From positions 1 to 64,000 of the forward strand of contig NZ_QLSU01000023.1 in assembly GCF_003268775.1 (NCBI RefSeq): a stretch of 64,000 bases of DNA. The letters run 5' to 3'. The DNA comes from Paraburkholderia unamae. Its GTDB lineage: Bacteria > Pseudomonadota > Gammaproteobacteria > Burkholderiales > Burkholderiaceae. Every line of letters starts with the position of its first letter. Positions within the stretch are counted from its first letter, which is position 1. Below the pieces are notes generated by a model. The model ran no database searches and had not been told where the DNA came from. It saw only the letters and a program-made list of their open reading frames with translations. Positions 41,848 through 50,605 of the stretch are shown here, one piece after another. The position numbers and the translations under genes are program-made.

Positions 41848-42630
41848 TCAGATGGTGCGCCGAGGCCGCGCCGGTGCCTGAACGGTGGCATTGCGCCCCG
41901 TCTCGGTGCGCGCCGCGAGCAGCCGCTGCATGGTGAGGCCGTTCACGCTGGCCTGGCTGCCGCCGATGTGACGCGAGACCAGTTCGACGCTCAGCGCGCT
42001 GTCGCCACGGCGAATGGCGTCGAGAATGGCCGCATGCTCCTCGTAGGTTTCAGCAATGCCGTCGCCGTGCACGAGATCGAGGCGGCGCACGACACGGATG
42101 CGGTCGGTGACGCGCCGCATCGTCGAGGTCAGTTCGTCGTTGCCCGCGGCCTCGACCAGCGCGTGATGCAGCGCTTCGTCGAGTTCGACGAGCTTGCGGC
42201 CATCGGCAATGCGCTGCGTGCGGCCGACCTTCCAGACACGATCGAGCGCATCGAGCAGTAAATGGAGCCCGGCTTGCGGCGCTTCGCCGTTGCAGAGCTT
42301 GCGCACGGCGAAGGTTTCGATCATCTGGCGCATTTCGTAGAGGTCGTCGAAGCGCTTGTTGTCGATCGGCACGACTTCCCAGCCGCCGCGCACGTAGCCC
42401 TGCATCAGGCCATCGCTTTGCAGGCGCTGCAACGCTTCGCGCGCGGGCGTGCGGGAAACCGCGAAGCGCTCCGCGATGGCGCCTTCCGTGAGCCGGTCAC
42501 CCGGCAGGAGGTGCATGTCGAAGATTTCGTCGCGCAGCGTGTAGTAGACGCGATCCGCCCGCGAAAGCGCGGCGTCCGGCGCCATCGCGAGGCTTTGGTC
42601 CAGCGTCATGTTCGGCTTGATGTCGGGCAT
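41848..42630 (-). CDS. GntR-family transcriptional regulator, FCD (FadR) subfamily
   Basis: 260 residues from ATG 42630; an in-frame extension upstream is non-conserved and overlaps another small gene. The winged HTH is RVYYTLRDEIFDMHLLPGDRL followed by IAERFAVSRTPAREALQRL, the GntR signature, with the wing GYVRGGWEVVP. The FCD ligand domain shows DLYEMRQMIETFAVRKL, DEALHHALVEAAGN and the metal/acid-binding EEHAAILDAIRRGD. FCD regulators sense small carboxylic acids and usually repress catabolic genes. It lies just upstream of, and in line with, the GGT-like/OFA operon and probably acts at TTGTATACAA. Confidence 0.9.
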   Translation of the reverse strand: MPDIKPNMTLDQSLAMAPDAALSRADRVYYTLRDEIFDMHLLPGDRLTEGAIAERFAVSRTPAREALQRLQSDGLMQGYVRGGWEVVPIDNKRFDDLYEMRQMIETFAVRKLCNGEAPQAGLHLLLDALDRVWKVGRTQRIADGRKLVELDEALHHALVEAAGNDELTSTMRRVTDRIRVVRRLDLVHGDGIAETYEEHAAILDAIRRGDSALSVELVSRHIGGSQASVNGLTMQRLLAARTETGRNATVQAPARPRRTI

Positions 42631-42739
42631 GGTTGGAAAGCTTATCAAAGGAGCCTGCGCGACAGAAAAGAATCGCGATCCCGAACTCGGGCTCGCGATG
42701 ATCGAGGCGATGTTGGGTGCGGGATCGCGCGCGCGGCGC

Positions 42740-42883
42740 TCAGTAACCGCCGCCCGAGGAATTGCCTGAAGTGCTCGATGCACTGTCGGCGTTCCGGTTC
42801 ATGTCGCCCGCTGCCGCGAGCCCTGAAACCGCGCTCATTGCGAGGCAGACGAGACAGGCTAGAAGAATCCGATACCGCTTCAT
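42740..42883 (-). CDS. Small secreted peptide, 47 residues, unknown function
   Basis: A 47-residue frame starting MKRYRILLACLVCLAMSAVS, with a textbook signal peptide (cleavage near GLAAAG) and a short Ser/Gly/Asn-rich mature part (DMNRN...SSGGGY). AGGAG stands at ideal distance before the ATG at 42883, which is the main reason to call it. It lies upstream of the GntR gene on the same strand, in another frame. No family is recognised. Peptides of this kind are common and often unannotated in Burkholderia-type genomes. Confidence 0.65.
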   Translation of the reverse strand: MKRYRILLACLVCLAMSAVSGLAAAGDMNRNADSASSTSGNSSGGGY

Positions 42884-43187
42884 GATGATCTCCTGGTGAG
42901 GATGCCGAACCGCCGGTACATTGTGGACGCGTTGCGCGGCTCGTCGCGAATGAAAACGTCTACATCGCCATAAACGGGGCGCACCGGCGCCTTATTCCTC
43001 GCGAGCAACAACGATGCCTGTGCGGCTGAATAAACGGCGTTGCCTGGCGCTCTCTTTTATCTATCCAGTTCAACCATTGAAGCACGGACAATCACACGGG
43101 AGACGCGCCCTGCTTCGCGGGAATAAACCGCGCGCGTGGATCGTTCTTTGACCGTCAAGGCCTTTGGACAGAGCGAGGGGTACGGTC
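42884..43187. other. Divergent intergenic region
   Basis: About 300 bases between the small secreted peptide gene (-) and the beta-propeller lipoprotein gene (+). I see no coding frame, convincing promoter pair or strong hairpin. Confidence 0.5.
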
Positions 43188-44378
43188 ATGAAGTCGCTAG
43201 CGGAAACATTCGGAGATGTATCCGGCGTCGTAGCATGCTGCGCGGCCATCGTGACGCTCGCGTCATGCGGAGGCGGCTCCGGTTCAAGCAATGCCGGACC
43301 GCCCGTTCAGTCGTCGTTCGCCGTAACGGCCCTCGTGTCCGATGGTGCGGTGCCCGCCGCTCACATGGACGCGCATTTGAAAAACCCCTGGGGCGTCGCC
43401 TTCAATCCGCAAGGGTTCGCCTGGGTCGCGGACAATGGCACCAACGTCGCTACGCTCTATGACGGCAGCGGCACGCCACAATCGCTCGTCGTCTCGATTC
43501 CCGACGGCAAGAACGGCACGGCATCGCCCACGGGCATCGTCTTCAACGGCACGCAAAGCTTCGTCGTCGCGGAAAACGGCAAGTCCGGCGTCGCCGCGTT
43601 CATTTTTGCGGGGGAAGGCGGCACCATCACCGCGTGGGCGCCCACCGTGGCGCCAACCAGCGCGTTCGTCATGTACGACGACGGCGCGGGCGGCGCCGTG
43701 TACAAGGGTCTCGCGATCGCCGCGATGAACAACAACACCTTCCTTTACGCAACCGACTTCCATAACAACAAGATCGATGTCTTCAATGCGTCCTTCACGA
43801 AGGTCCCGATGACCGGCGCGTTCACGGACCCGGCGATTCCGGCGGGTTTCGCGCCGTTCGGCATTCAGGCGATTGGCGCGAACCTGTTCGTCACCTACGC
43901 CATGCAAGACCCGGCCAGGCACGACGATGTCGCGGGAGCGGGGCGCGGCATGGTCGATGTGTACGACACCGCAGGCAACCTCAAGCAACACTTCGCAACG
44001 GGCGGCCCGTTGAACGCGCCGTGGGGCGTGGCGCAAGCGCCCGGCAACTTCGGCACGATGAGCGGCGCGATACTGATCGGCAACTTCGGCGACGGGACGA
44101 TCAACGCGTTCAATGCATCGAATGGCCTGTTCATGGGGCCGCTCAATGGGGCGAACGGGAGCCCGGTTGTCGAAAACGGCGTGTGGGGTATCGCGTTCGG
44201 CAACGACCTCAGCAATCAACCGTCCAATACGCTGTTCTTCGCGGCGGGGCCGAATAACGAAGCCAATGGCGTCTACGGAAGAATCGATCTGAATACGACA
44301 GCGAATTCAGGGACGAGCACGGGCTCAGGCACAGGTTCAAGCACCGGCTCGGGCACGGGAGGTGCAATGGGCATGTAG
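43188..44378 (+). CDS. TIGR03118-type beta-propeller lipoprotein
   Basis: 396 residues. GAGGGG precedes the ATG at 43188. The N-terminus CCAAIVTLASCGGGSGSSN carries a lipobox cysteine. The body repeats NHL/propeller-like blades: NPWGVAFNPQGFAWVADNGT, GIVFNGTQSFVVAENG, GLAIAAMNNNTFLYATDFHNN, APWGVAQAPGNF, ILIGNFGDGTINAFNASNG. This fits the TIGR03118 family of exported proteins of unknown function. The C-terminus is a low-complexity Gly/Ser/Thr tail (about the last 25 residues). It is probably an envelope-exposed binding protein; no catalytic site is evident. Confidence 0.8.
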   Translation: MKSLAETFGDVSGVVACCAAIVTLASCGGGSGSSNAGPPVQSSFAVTALVSDGAVPAAHMDAHLKNPWGVAFNPQGFAWVADNGTNVATLYDGSGTPQSLVVSIPDGKNGTASPTGIVFNGTQSFVVAENGKSGVAAFIFAGEGGTITAWAPTVAPTSAFVMYDDGAGGAVYKGLAIAAMNNNTFLYATDFHNNKIDVFNASFTKVPMTGAFTDPAIPAGFAPFGIQAIGANLFVTYAMQDPARHDDVAGAGRGMVDVYDTAGNLKQHFATGGPLNAPWGVAQAPGNFGTMSGAILIGNFGDGTINAFNASNGLFMGPLNGANGSPVVENGVWGIAFGNDLSNQPSNTLFFAAGPNNEANGVYGRIDLNTTANSGTSTGSGTGSSTGSGTGGAMGM

Positions 44379-44384
44379 CGCCGA

Positions 44385-44419
44385 CCTCGCATTCGCGCAC
44401 CGCCGCGCTCCATGCGAGG
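44385..44419 (+). terminator. Hairpin after the beta-propeller gene
   Basis: CCTCGCAT (44385-44392) pairs perfectly with ATGCGAGG (44412-44419) over a 19-base loop, just past the stop at 44378. The U-run is missing, so it is only a candidate transcription end. Confidence 0.4.
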
Positions 44420-44466
44420 GCGGCCTGCGTGCGCGTCGTCAATAGACGTGATCGGCCTTCACTGCC

Positions 44467-44703
44467 TTGACCTTGCGAATCAACCCAAACGGAAGCGGGG
44501 CGCAAATCCGCGGCATCGCGGCCCGTCTGATCGGTGAATTTCTGGAACAGGCCGACGACGCGCGTGTGCCTGTTGCGTTAAGCGTTCGAAAAGGAAATCC
44601 TGCGATAAACCTTTACCGGCGCCTGGGATTTCAGGTCGTCAATACGACTGACACGTCATGGCAAATGCGGCGGCAGTGCGCGGCAGCCGGTCACGAGCGG
44701 TAG
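44467..44703 (+). pseudogene. GNAT acetyltransferase remnant
   Basis: The frame contains the C-terminal half of a GNAT acetyltransferase: GIAARLIGEFLEQADDA (after the acetyl-CoA loop), VALSVRKGNPAINLYRRLGF (the family's strand 5 to helix 4 end) and a final strand. The N-terminal half is missing. The preceding sequence does not continue the fold in any frame, and there is no ATG or ribosome site, only a TTG. The Q/RxxGxA/G acetyl-CoA loop is reduced to QIRGIAA. I read it as a 5'-deleted gene. Confidence 0.7.
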
Positions 44704-44733
44704 TTTGATTTCTCGTCGAGAATCCATAGCGGC

Positions 44734-45723
44734 TCAAGGACCTGGCTTAACAATGATCTTGCCAATAACCCGCCCGGCTTCTTGCGCTTCGTGCGCCTGG
44801 ACAATGTCGTCGAGCGGCACTTGCATCCCTATCGTGGGTGCATACGCACCGTCCGCGAGACAGCGGCTGATCGCTGAAACGGCGGCGGACTTTGCAACCG
44901 CCGGCACTGTGTAAATGTAGACGAACCGGAATGTGCAGCCTGCGATCATTGCCTTGAGCAGAGGAAGGGCCAATTGGTCATCGGCAGATCCGACGGCATA
45001 GGCGCTGATGACGCCGCCATTAGCCAGGCAGTCCATATCGGTTGCGAGGTTCTCTTGCAGACCGACCTCCACGATACGATCGACCCCGCGCTGCCCTGTT
45101 GCCGACTTCACGATCTCCGCCACATCTTCCGAGCGTCGATTGATGACAAGGTCGGCACCCGCGCGTCGCGCGGCGTGCGCCTGGTCCGGCGTTGAAACGG
45201 TCGTCGCGACCCAGGCGCCAGCCCATTTGGCCAGCAGGATTGCCGCGGTTCCGACGGCCCCCGCGCCGCCCTGCACGAGTATGGCGCGCCCCTTGATGTC
45301 GCCATCCGCAAAGAGGCAGCGATGAGCCGTGAGTGCGGGAACGCCCAGACAGGCGCCAATCTCAAACGAAACGTTGTCGGGCAAAAGAACCGCTTGCGAT
45401 ACCGGCACGACGGCATAATCGGCCGCCGTGCCAAACGCGCGACGATACTGCGCTTCGAACAGCCATACCCGCTCGCCAATACGTGTCGGCGCAACGCCGC
45501 TTCCCACTGCGTCGATCACTCCGGCGCCGTCTTGATGCGGAATGATCAACGGGAACGCCGCCGGGCTGGAGAAGCCGGTACGCGCCTTGATATCGCTGGG
45601 GTTCAAACCGGACGCATGGATGCGCACACGGACTTCGCCAGGCCCCGGTTGCGGGACCGGAAACTCTCGCAGCCTCAGCACTTCGGAAGCCTTGCCCTGT
45701 CGTTCGTAATATGCGGCCTTCAT
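44734..45723 (-). CDS. Quinone oxidoreductase-type zinc-independent MDR dehydrogenase
   Basis: 329 residues of the medium-chain dehydrogenase/reductase superfamily, QOR subfamily. The GroES-like N-terminus has MKAAYYERQGKASEVLRL, GEVRVRIHASGLNPSDIKAR and PHQDGAGVIDAVGSGV. The NADPH-binding Rossmann motif is VQGGAGAVGTAAILLAKWAG, with DLVINRRSED downstream. Catalytic zinc ligands are lacking, as expected for quinone reductases. It is divergent from an HxlR regulator, a standard pairing for electrophile- or quinone-responsive reductases. Confidence 0.9.
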   Translation of the reverse strand: MKAAYYERQGKASEVLRLREFPVPQPGPGEVRVRIHASGLNPSDIKARTGFSSPAAFPLIIPHQDGAGVIDAVGSGVAPTRIGERVWLFEAQYRRAFGTAADYAVVPVSQAVLLPDNVSFEIGACLGVPALTAHRCLFADGDIKGRAILVQGGAGAVGTAAILLAKWAGAWVATTVSTPDQAHAARRAGADLVINRRSEDVAEIVKSATGQRGVDRIVEVGLQENLATDMDCLANGGVISAYAVGSADDQLALPLLKAMIAGCTFRFVYIYTVPAVAKSAAVSAISRCLADGAYAPTIGMQVPLDDIVQAHEAQEAGRVIGKIIVKPGP

Positions 45724-45838
45724 CTATCCGACTCCTGGAATCATCACGGTCATGCGCTGCGCGACTGCCAGCGCAATTGAGCCGAAACTATCGGAGGCCG
45801 ACCGTTTTTGTACAAGAAGGCACATCTTTGATATATAG

Positions 45839-45853
45839 GGATAAAAAGTATCC
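45839..45853. promoter_or_regulatory. GGATA-N5-TATCC operator candidate
   Basis: An inverted repeat (GGATA 45839-45843, TATCC 45849-45853) in an A+T-rich stretch 15 bases before the HxlR start. HxlR-type regulators often bind such short palindromes in the divergent region they control, so autoregulation and control of the reductase gene are likely. Confidence 0.5.
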
Positions 45854-45867
45854 TATTGGGAGCCAGC

Positions 45868-46209
45868 ATGGCCTCTTCGGTCACCACGTATCAGTGCTCG
45901 GTCGCCGCCACCGTCGACGTTGCGGGCGGAAAATGGAAACCGCTGATCGTTCACTACTTGATGAACGGCACCAAACGGTTCGGTGAATTGCGCCGCTTGA
46001 TCGGAACGGTCACGCAGCGCTCCTTGACGCTCCAGCTTCGCGAACTCGAACTGGACGGCATCGTGACCCGCGAGGTCTTCGCGGAGGTGCCGCCGCGTGT
46101 CGAATACACGCTCACTGAGTTCGGAAAAACGCTCGCGCCCGTTCTCGATGCGATGAAGCAATGGGGCGACGTCTATATCGAACGGCTTGAGCAGCCAGTG
46201 GGGCGGTAG
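45868..46209 (+). CDS. HxlR-family transcriptional regulator
   Basis: 113 residues. The single-domain winged helix has CSVAATVDVAGGKWKPLIVHYL (the HxlR CPV...GGKW entry with a conserved N-terminal cysteine), FGELRRLIGTVTQRSLTLQLREL as the recognition region and VPPRVEYTLTEFGKTLAPVL as the wing and dimer helix. The conserved cysteine (residue 10) is the redox or quinone sensor in several relatives. GGGAG precedes the ATG. It is divergent from the quinone oxidoreductase, its probable target. Confidence 0.92.
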   Translation: MASSVTTYQCSVAATVDVAGGKWKPLIVHYLMNGTKRFGELRRLIGTVTQRSLTLQLRELELDGIVTREVFAEVPPRVEYTLTEFGKTLAPVLDAMKQWGDVYIERLEQPVGR

Positions 46210-46234
46210 GCGCGCGCCCCTACAAGGCAAGCGC

Positions 46235-48643
46235 CTAGAAGTCCGCTGACGCCGACACCCAGAACGTACGCGGCATACCGCTGATCACATAACCGGTCGG
46301 GTTGGCCTGCCAGTAATACCGGTTGAAGAGATTCGTGACGTTGGCCCTGAGCGTGATGTCACGACCGCCGATCTTCGTCGTGTAACGGCCGCCCAGATCG
46401 ACCCGCGTCCAGCTCGGCACGTGCTGGAGGTTATCCTGGCTCACATAGGCTTCGCCGGTATAAATCAGCCGGCTCGTGAGCGTGAATCCCGGCATGAAAG
46501 GGGTGTCCCATTCGGCCCCGATGTTGGCCTGCCACGCGGGTGCGCCGACGGCGTGATTGCCGTCGTATGCGCCGCCCTGCGTGCGCTCGAGTTTCGCATC
46601 GAGCCAGGTCACGCCGCCCAGCACGCGAACTCGCGGGCCAAGCTCGCCGAAGCCGGACAGTTCGATGCCCTGGTTGCGCTGTTCGCCGTCGAGGCTGTAG
46701 ATCTTCGTGACCGGATCGACGATACCGCTCGGCACCTTGATCCGGAAAACGCTCAAGGTCGCGCCAAAATGGCCGAGATCGAGTTTCGAGCCGATTTCGA
46801 CCTGCTTCGACTTGTATGGCGCGAACACGGCGTTCGGGTTGGCCGCGTCGGCGGGCGGCGCGGTGCCGGGCGTCAGCGCCTCGATATAGTTCGCGTAAAA
46901 CGACAACGAGTCGAGCGGCTGAACGACGAGCGCCACCGAGGGCGTCGTGGCCGACTGGTTGTAGTGGTAAGTCGTGGCGCCCGACGTCGCGTAGTTGTTG
47001 CTGTCGATCCACTGCTGCCGCACGCCGAGCGTGAGTTGCACGAGTCCGCGCCAGGCGGAGACGGTATCGGCCACGCCAACGCTGCGCAGCGTCTGCGAAC
47101 TGTTCCTGGCCTCGGGCGAAGACGAAATCGCGGGGCCTGGGTCCGCGAGGCGCGTGGGCGAATAGATGTTCGTCAGATAGCTGCCGTAGACGGTCTGCCC
47201 GAACCACGTCGTCTGCTGCAAGGTATTGCCGCTCACCACGAACTGATGGTCGAGCGCGCCCGTCCTGAACTTCGCGCGCACGCCCGCTTCGGCGGAAACG
47301 GCGCGTGACTTGCCTTCCTGATAGCGCGAGGTGGACAGCGCGTCGCCTTGCGCATCGAGCAGCGTCGCGCCCGGATCTTCGAGCTTGTCGTAGCCGAACT
47401 GGTTTGCGCCCACGGCGCCGAACAAGGTCACATTCGACGTCAGGTCGTACTCCGCGCGCCCCATCGCGGTCAGGCTGTGAGAGTTCGAATACGAGAAGTT
47501 CTGGGCGAGATTGATCCGCGGGTCCGGCGCGGCCGGCATCGCAATCCCGGCGAACGGCGTATAGCCGCGCGCCGCCGCGCGCATGTAGTCCTCCTGATAA
47601 ATCACGTCGCCGGACACGCGCAGGCGCTGGCCGCGATAGTCCATGCCGAGCGAGAGCGCGTTGCCTCTCCTCGACTGCTCGTCGATTCCCGTGTCGCCGT
47701 CGCGATGCGCGGCGTTGATGCGCACGCCAAACTCGCCGTTCGCACCGTAACGCCGGGCGATATCGGCGTGCGCGCCGAACACGGAGTCCGACACGTACTC
47801 GCCCGTCACACGCGTAAGCGGCGTGTCGTCCGCGCGCTTCGTCACGATGTTCACGCTGCCGCCGACGCTGCCCTGCGGCAACATCCCGTTGAGCAAGGCG
47901 CCCGCTCCCTTGAGGATCTCCACGCGCTCCACCGGATCGGGACCGACCCGGTAGTTCGGCACGAGCCCGTAGAGACCGTTGAGCGACATCTCGCTGTTCT
48001 CGACCCGCAGTCCGCGTATCGTCAGTGCGTCGTAGCGGTTGCTGCTGTCGATCGCCGCGCGCACGGAGGGGTCCGTGGTCGTGAGCAGTTCCGCCACGCT
48101 CGTCGATTGCTCGTCGCGTATGAGCTTCTCCGTGTAGCTCGCCACGCTGAACGGCGTGTCCATGTAGTCGCGCTCGCCCAGCATGCCCAGGCTCGCGCCA
48201 CGGGCGACCTGACCGCCGGCGAAGGGCGCGCTCAGCGGATCGCCGCCGCCTTTGCCGACCACCACCACGGCGGGCAGCAACGCCTCGGGCGTCGTGGCCG
48301 ACACGGCGCGCAGCGAATAGCTGCCGTCGTTTTGGCGGACCGCTTCGAGGCCCGTGCCCGACAACAGCATGCGAAACGCTTCGTCGACGGAATACGCGCC
48401 CGCAACACCGCCGCTGACTTTCCCGGCGGTCAATTCGCCCGGCGCGCCCAGCAGCACGTCCGCCTGGTCGGCGAGGCGGTTCAGCGCCCCTGCGAGCGGA
48501 CCCGCCGGCACATCGTAGTGACGGCGGGCCTCGGACGTGGCCGCGCTCGCGGCGGGCTCGGCCCAGGCGCAGGTGGCGGAGCTCGCGAGCAGCGCGCTCA
48601 GCACGGCCGCGCTCATGACGGCGGGAACCGGGCGGCGCGTCAT
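46235..48643 (-). CDS. TonB-dependent siderophore receptor with STN signalling domain (FpvA/FecA type)
   Basis: 802 residues from ATG 48643, giving the signal peptide MTRRPVPAVMSAAVLSALLA; an in-frame ATG at 48724 with GAGGA further upstream would add 27 residues and is possible. After the signal comes an STN domain (RRHYDVPAGPLAGALNRLAD...GSYSLRAV, about residues 40-115) that contacts a FecR-type protein. Then come the plug (TPFSVASYTEKL, LTIRGLRV, VERVEILKGAGALLNGM) and the 22-strand barrel ending VSASADF with terminal Phe. It lies after fecI and fecR on the same strand, so it should report siderophore binding to that pair. The ligand is unknown. Confidence 0.92.
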   Translation of the reverse strand: MTRRPVPAVMSAAVLSALLASSATCAWAEPAASAATSEARRHYDVPAGPLAGALNRLADQADVLLGAPGELTAGKVSGGVAGAYSVDEAFRMLLSGTGLEAVRQNDGSYSLRAVSATTPEALLPAVVVVGKGGGDPLSAPFAGGQVARGASLGMLGERDYMDTPFSVASYTEKLIRDEQSTSVAELLTTTDPSVRAAIDSSNRYDALTIRGLRVENSEMSLNGLYGLVPNYRVGPDPVERVEILKGAGALLNGMLPQGSVGGSVNIVTKRADDTPLTRVTGEYVSDSVFGAHADIARRYGANGEFGVRINAAHRDGDTGIDEQSRRGNALSLGMDYRGQRLRVSGDVIYQEDYMRAAARGYTPFAGIAMPAAPDPRINLAQNFSYSNSHSLTAMGRAEYDLTSNVTLFGAVGANQFGYDKLEDPGATLLDAQGDALSTSRYQEGKSRAVSAEAGVRAKFRTGALDHQFVVSGNTLQQTTWFGQTVYGSYLTNIYSPTRLADPGPAISSSPEARNSSQTLRSVGVADTVSAWRGLVQLTLGVRQQWIDSNNYATSGATTYHYNQSATTPSVALVVQPLDSLSFYANYIEALTPGTAPPADAANPNAVFAPYKSKQVEIGSKLDLGHFGATLSVFRIKVPSGIVDPVTKIYSLDGEQRNQGIELSGFGELGPRVRVLGGVTWLDAKLERTQGGAYDGNHAVGAPAWQANIGAEWDTPFMPGFTLTSRLIYTGEAYVSQDNLQHVPSWTRVDLGGRYTTKIGGRDITLRANVTNLFNRYYWQANPTGYVISGMPRTFWVSASADF

Positions 48644-48900
48644 GGCGGGCACGCGGGATGGGTTTCGGGTGCGAAAAATCGGGCCGGACGAAGTCCGGTC
48701 CTGGTGTGACGGCTGGCGACGCATGGAACGCTGGGTCCTCAAGATGGAGATGGATTCAGGAAACCCATCGCCCCTGCGCGCCGCCCGCGATGTTGCGTCG
48801 CGAGCGTGTCGTTGAAGGTCCGATGAGTCCTCTTTCATCTACACATCGAACGAGGCCAGCAAATGCGAACTCGATTTCGGAATTTTTTTTGCACCGGGCG

Positions 48901-49926
48901 TTATCGAGGCTCGATCGTCGTCCACCAGGGCAGCGTTCTGCGCACGGCAACCGGCAGATCGCGCGCGAGCATGGCGAGCACCTGATCCGGATTGCCGGCC
49001 GGGTAGCGGCCGACGACCCGGATGCCCGCCACGCGCGGGTCCACGCCAATGTGGCCGCGCCGGTAGCGTGCGAGCTCGGCAATCAGGTCGCTCAGCGGGA
49101 TGTCTTCCGCCAGGATGATGCCGCGCGACCACGCTTCGCGGGCGCGATCGGCGGCCACCGCGTCCGATATCGCGTCGGGCGTGAACTGCCGTTGCTGACC
49201 GGCGGGCACGCGCGCCGTGATGCCCGAACGCGTGCGGATCTCCACGAGCCCGTCGAAGACGCTCAGACGCGTGAACGCGGCCGTCTCGCGCACCGTGAAG
49301 CGTGTGCCGAGGGCCTGCATCGTCCCGTCACGGCTTTCGACGTAGAAGGGGCGACCACGCGCATCCTTTGCCGTGTCGACCAGGATTTCGCCCGCGTTCA
49401 GGGTCAGCAGGCGGCGCTCGGCGTTGTAATCGACATCGAGCGCACTGTCCGTGTTGAGCCACACGCGCGTGCCGTCGGCCAGCACGACATCGCGCCGCTC
49501 ACCCGTTTGCGTGCGATAGTCCGACCGCCATGCCACCACGAGACCGGGCAGCGGCGAGCACCGCCAGCCCAGCCAGGCGGCCGCGCCCGTCGCGCCGAGC
49601 GCCGCAAGACTCGCCAGCGTCCGCCGCCGGCCGCTCGAAGGCTTTGCCGCATGCCGTGCCGAAACGCGCAACGCCGTAACGGCCGCCTCGCGCTCGCCCG
49701 GCGCCTGGACGCGCAGCGGCGCGAACCGGCGGCTGACCGACTCGATATGCGCCCACGCCCGGCGATGTTCGGGACGCGCTTCGAGCCAGGCGGCCCAGGC
49801 TTCGCGCCGCTCGTCGTTGTCGCCCTCGGCGTAGAGCGCGGCGTACCAGTTGGCGGCCTGCTCCAGACTGTCGAAATCGGCTTCGACGCAGTCGTCGGCG
49901 GCAGAAGACGATGCCGTGGAACGCAT
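48901..49926 (-). CDS. fecR: FecR-family anti-sigma/sigma regulator
   Basis: 341 residues. The cytoplasmic N-terminal domain has AANWYAALYAEGDNDERREAWAAWLEARPEHRRAWAHIE, the FecR_N DUF4880 pattern. One membrane helix (TLASLAALGATGAAAWLGW) follows, then the periplasmic FecR domain (DVVLADGTRVWLNTDSALDV, YNAERRLLTLNAGEILVDT, TRFTVRETAAFTRLSVFDG) and a C-terminal STN-contacting part. It starts three bases after the sigma-factor stop. It transmits the signal from the STN receptor to FecI. Confidence 0.95.
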   Translation of the reverse strand: MRSTASSSAADDCVEADFDSLEQAANWYAALYAEGDNDERREAWAAWLEARPEHRRAWAHIESVSRRFAPLRVQAPGEREAAVTALRVSARHAAKPSSGRRRTLASLAALGATGAAAWLGWRCSPLPGLVVAWRSDYRTQTGERRDVVLADGTRVWLNTDSALDVDYNAERRLLTLNAGEILVDTAKDARGRPFYVESRDGTMQALGTRFTVRETAAFTRLSVFDGLVEIRTRSGITARVPAGQQRQFTPDAISDAVAADRAREAWSRGIILAEDIPLSDLIAELARYRRGHIGVDPRVAGIRVVGRYPAGNPDQVLAMLARDLPVAVRRTLPWWTTIEPR

Positions 49927-49929
49927 GCC

Positions 49930-50457
49930 CTAGCGCGCGAGGCCCGTTTCGATCAGCGCCAGATGGAGCATCGCCTGAGCGAGGTACTTCTGGATCATGC
50001 GTTCCGAGACGCCAAGCTCGCCGGCGATTTCGCGCGTGGACAAGCCGTGGATCTGCGCCATGACGAACGCCGTGCGCACCTTCTCCGGCAAACGGCCAAT
50101 CAGCGCGCCAATTTCCATCAACGATTCGACGACGATGGCGCGATGCTCCGGCGAGGGCTCGAAGGGCTCGGGCAGCGCCGCCAGCGTGTCGAGCCATGCC
50201 TGCTCGACCTGGCGCCTGCGCCACAGATCCACGCACAGGCCTTGCGCCATCGTGCGCAGATAGGCCCGCGCCTCGCCAGGATGGCCGAAGCGCCGGGGCG
50301 CGGGCTTCACGATCAGGCGCAGGAAGGCGTCGTGAGCGAGATCCGCCGCATCGGCGGCGTCCCCGAGGCGGCGGCGCAGCCACGCCTGCAACCAGCCGTG
50401 GTGCGCCTCGTAGAGCGCATGCACCTCGCAGTGCTCGATGGGTTCGACGGCGGTCAT
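49930..50457 (-). CDS. fecI: ECF sigma factor, FecI type
   Basis: 175 residues. Sigma region 2 is LYEAHHGWLQAWLRRRLGDAADAADLAHDAFLRL, and region 4 is LPEKVRTAFVMAQIHGLSTREIAGELGVSERMIQKYL. The GHPGEARAYLRTMAQ linker is typical of FecI. It directs polymerase to the receptor operon when the FecR-receptor relay is activated. Its own promoter lies in the divergent region at 50523-50550 under a Fur-like box, so it is probably iron-repressed. Confidence 0.95.
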   Translation of the reverse strand: MTAVEPIEHCEVHALYEAHHGWLQAWLRRRLGDAADAADLAHDAFLRLIVKPAPRRFGHPGEARAYLRTMAQGLCVDLWRRRQVEQAWLDTLAALPEPFEPSPEHRAIVVESLMEIGALIGRLPEKVRTAFVMAQIHGLSTREIAGELGVSERMIQKYLAQAMLHLALIETGLAR

Positions 50458-50512
50458 GAAGCGGCAGCGAAGGGGTCCGAAAAGGGGGGGCGAAAGCGCG
50501 TCGCCCCGGAAA

Positions 50513-50532
50513 TAGAATGAAACTTATTCTCG
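50513..50532. promoter_or_regulatory. Fur-box-like site over the fecI promoter
   Basis: AGAAT (50514-50518) and ATTCT (50526-50530) form an inverted repeat spaced by seven bases, as in GAATGA-type half sites of Fur boxes. It covers the -10 element of the minus-strand promoter. Confidence 0.5.
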
Positions 50533-50550
50533 TTTGCCGCATTCTGTCAA
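50523..50550 (-). promoter_or_regulatory. Promoter of fecI-fecR
   Basis: Read on the minus strand: TTGACA (50550-50545), a 16-base spacer, then AATAAG (50528-50523), four of six matches to the -10 consensus. It lies about 66 bases upstream of the fecI ATG. Confidence 0.55.
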
Positions 50551-50556
50551 GTTAAT

Positions 50557-50571
50557 TGCGAATCATTCTCA
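50557..50571. promoter_or_regulatory. Fur box between the divergent promoters
   Basis: TGCGAATCATTCTCA fits the 7-1-7 Fur pattern (TGATAAT-N-ATTATCA) at 11 of 14 positions. It lies between the two -35 elements, so one bound dimer could affect both directions. Confidence 0.65.
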
Positions 50572-50577
50572 AATCGC

Positions 50578-50605
50578 TTGACACAATCTTACATATGTAA
50601 ATAAT
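50578..50605 (+). promoter_or_regulatory. Promoter of the second TonB receptor
   Basis: A perfect TTGACA (50578-50583), a 16-base spacer and AATAAT (50600-50605, five of six matches). The spacer contains TTACATATGTAA, and the -10 overlaps a Fur-like box. Confidence 0.65.
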
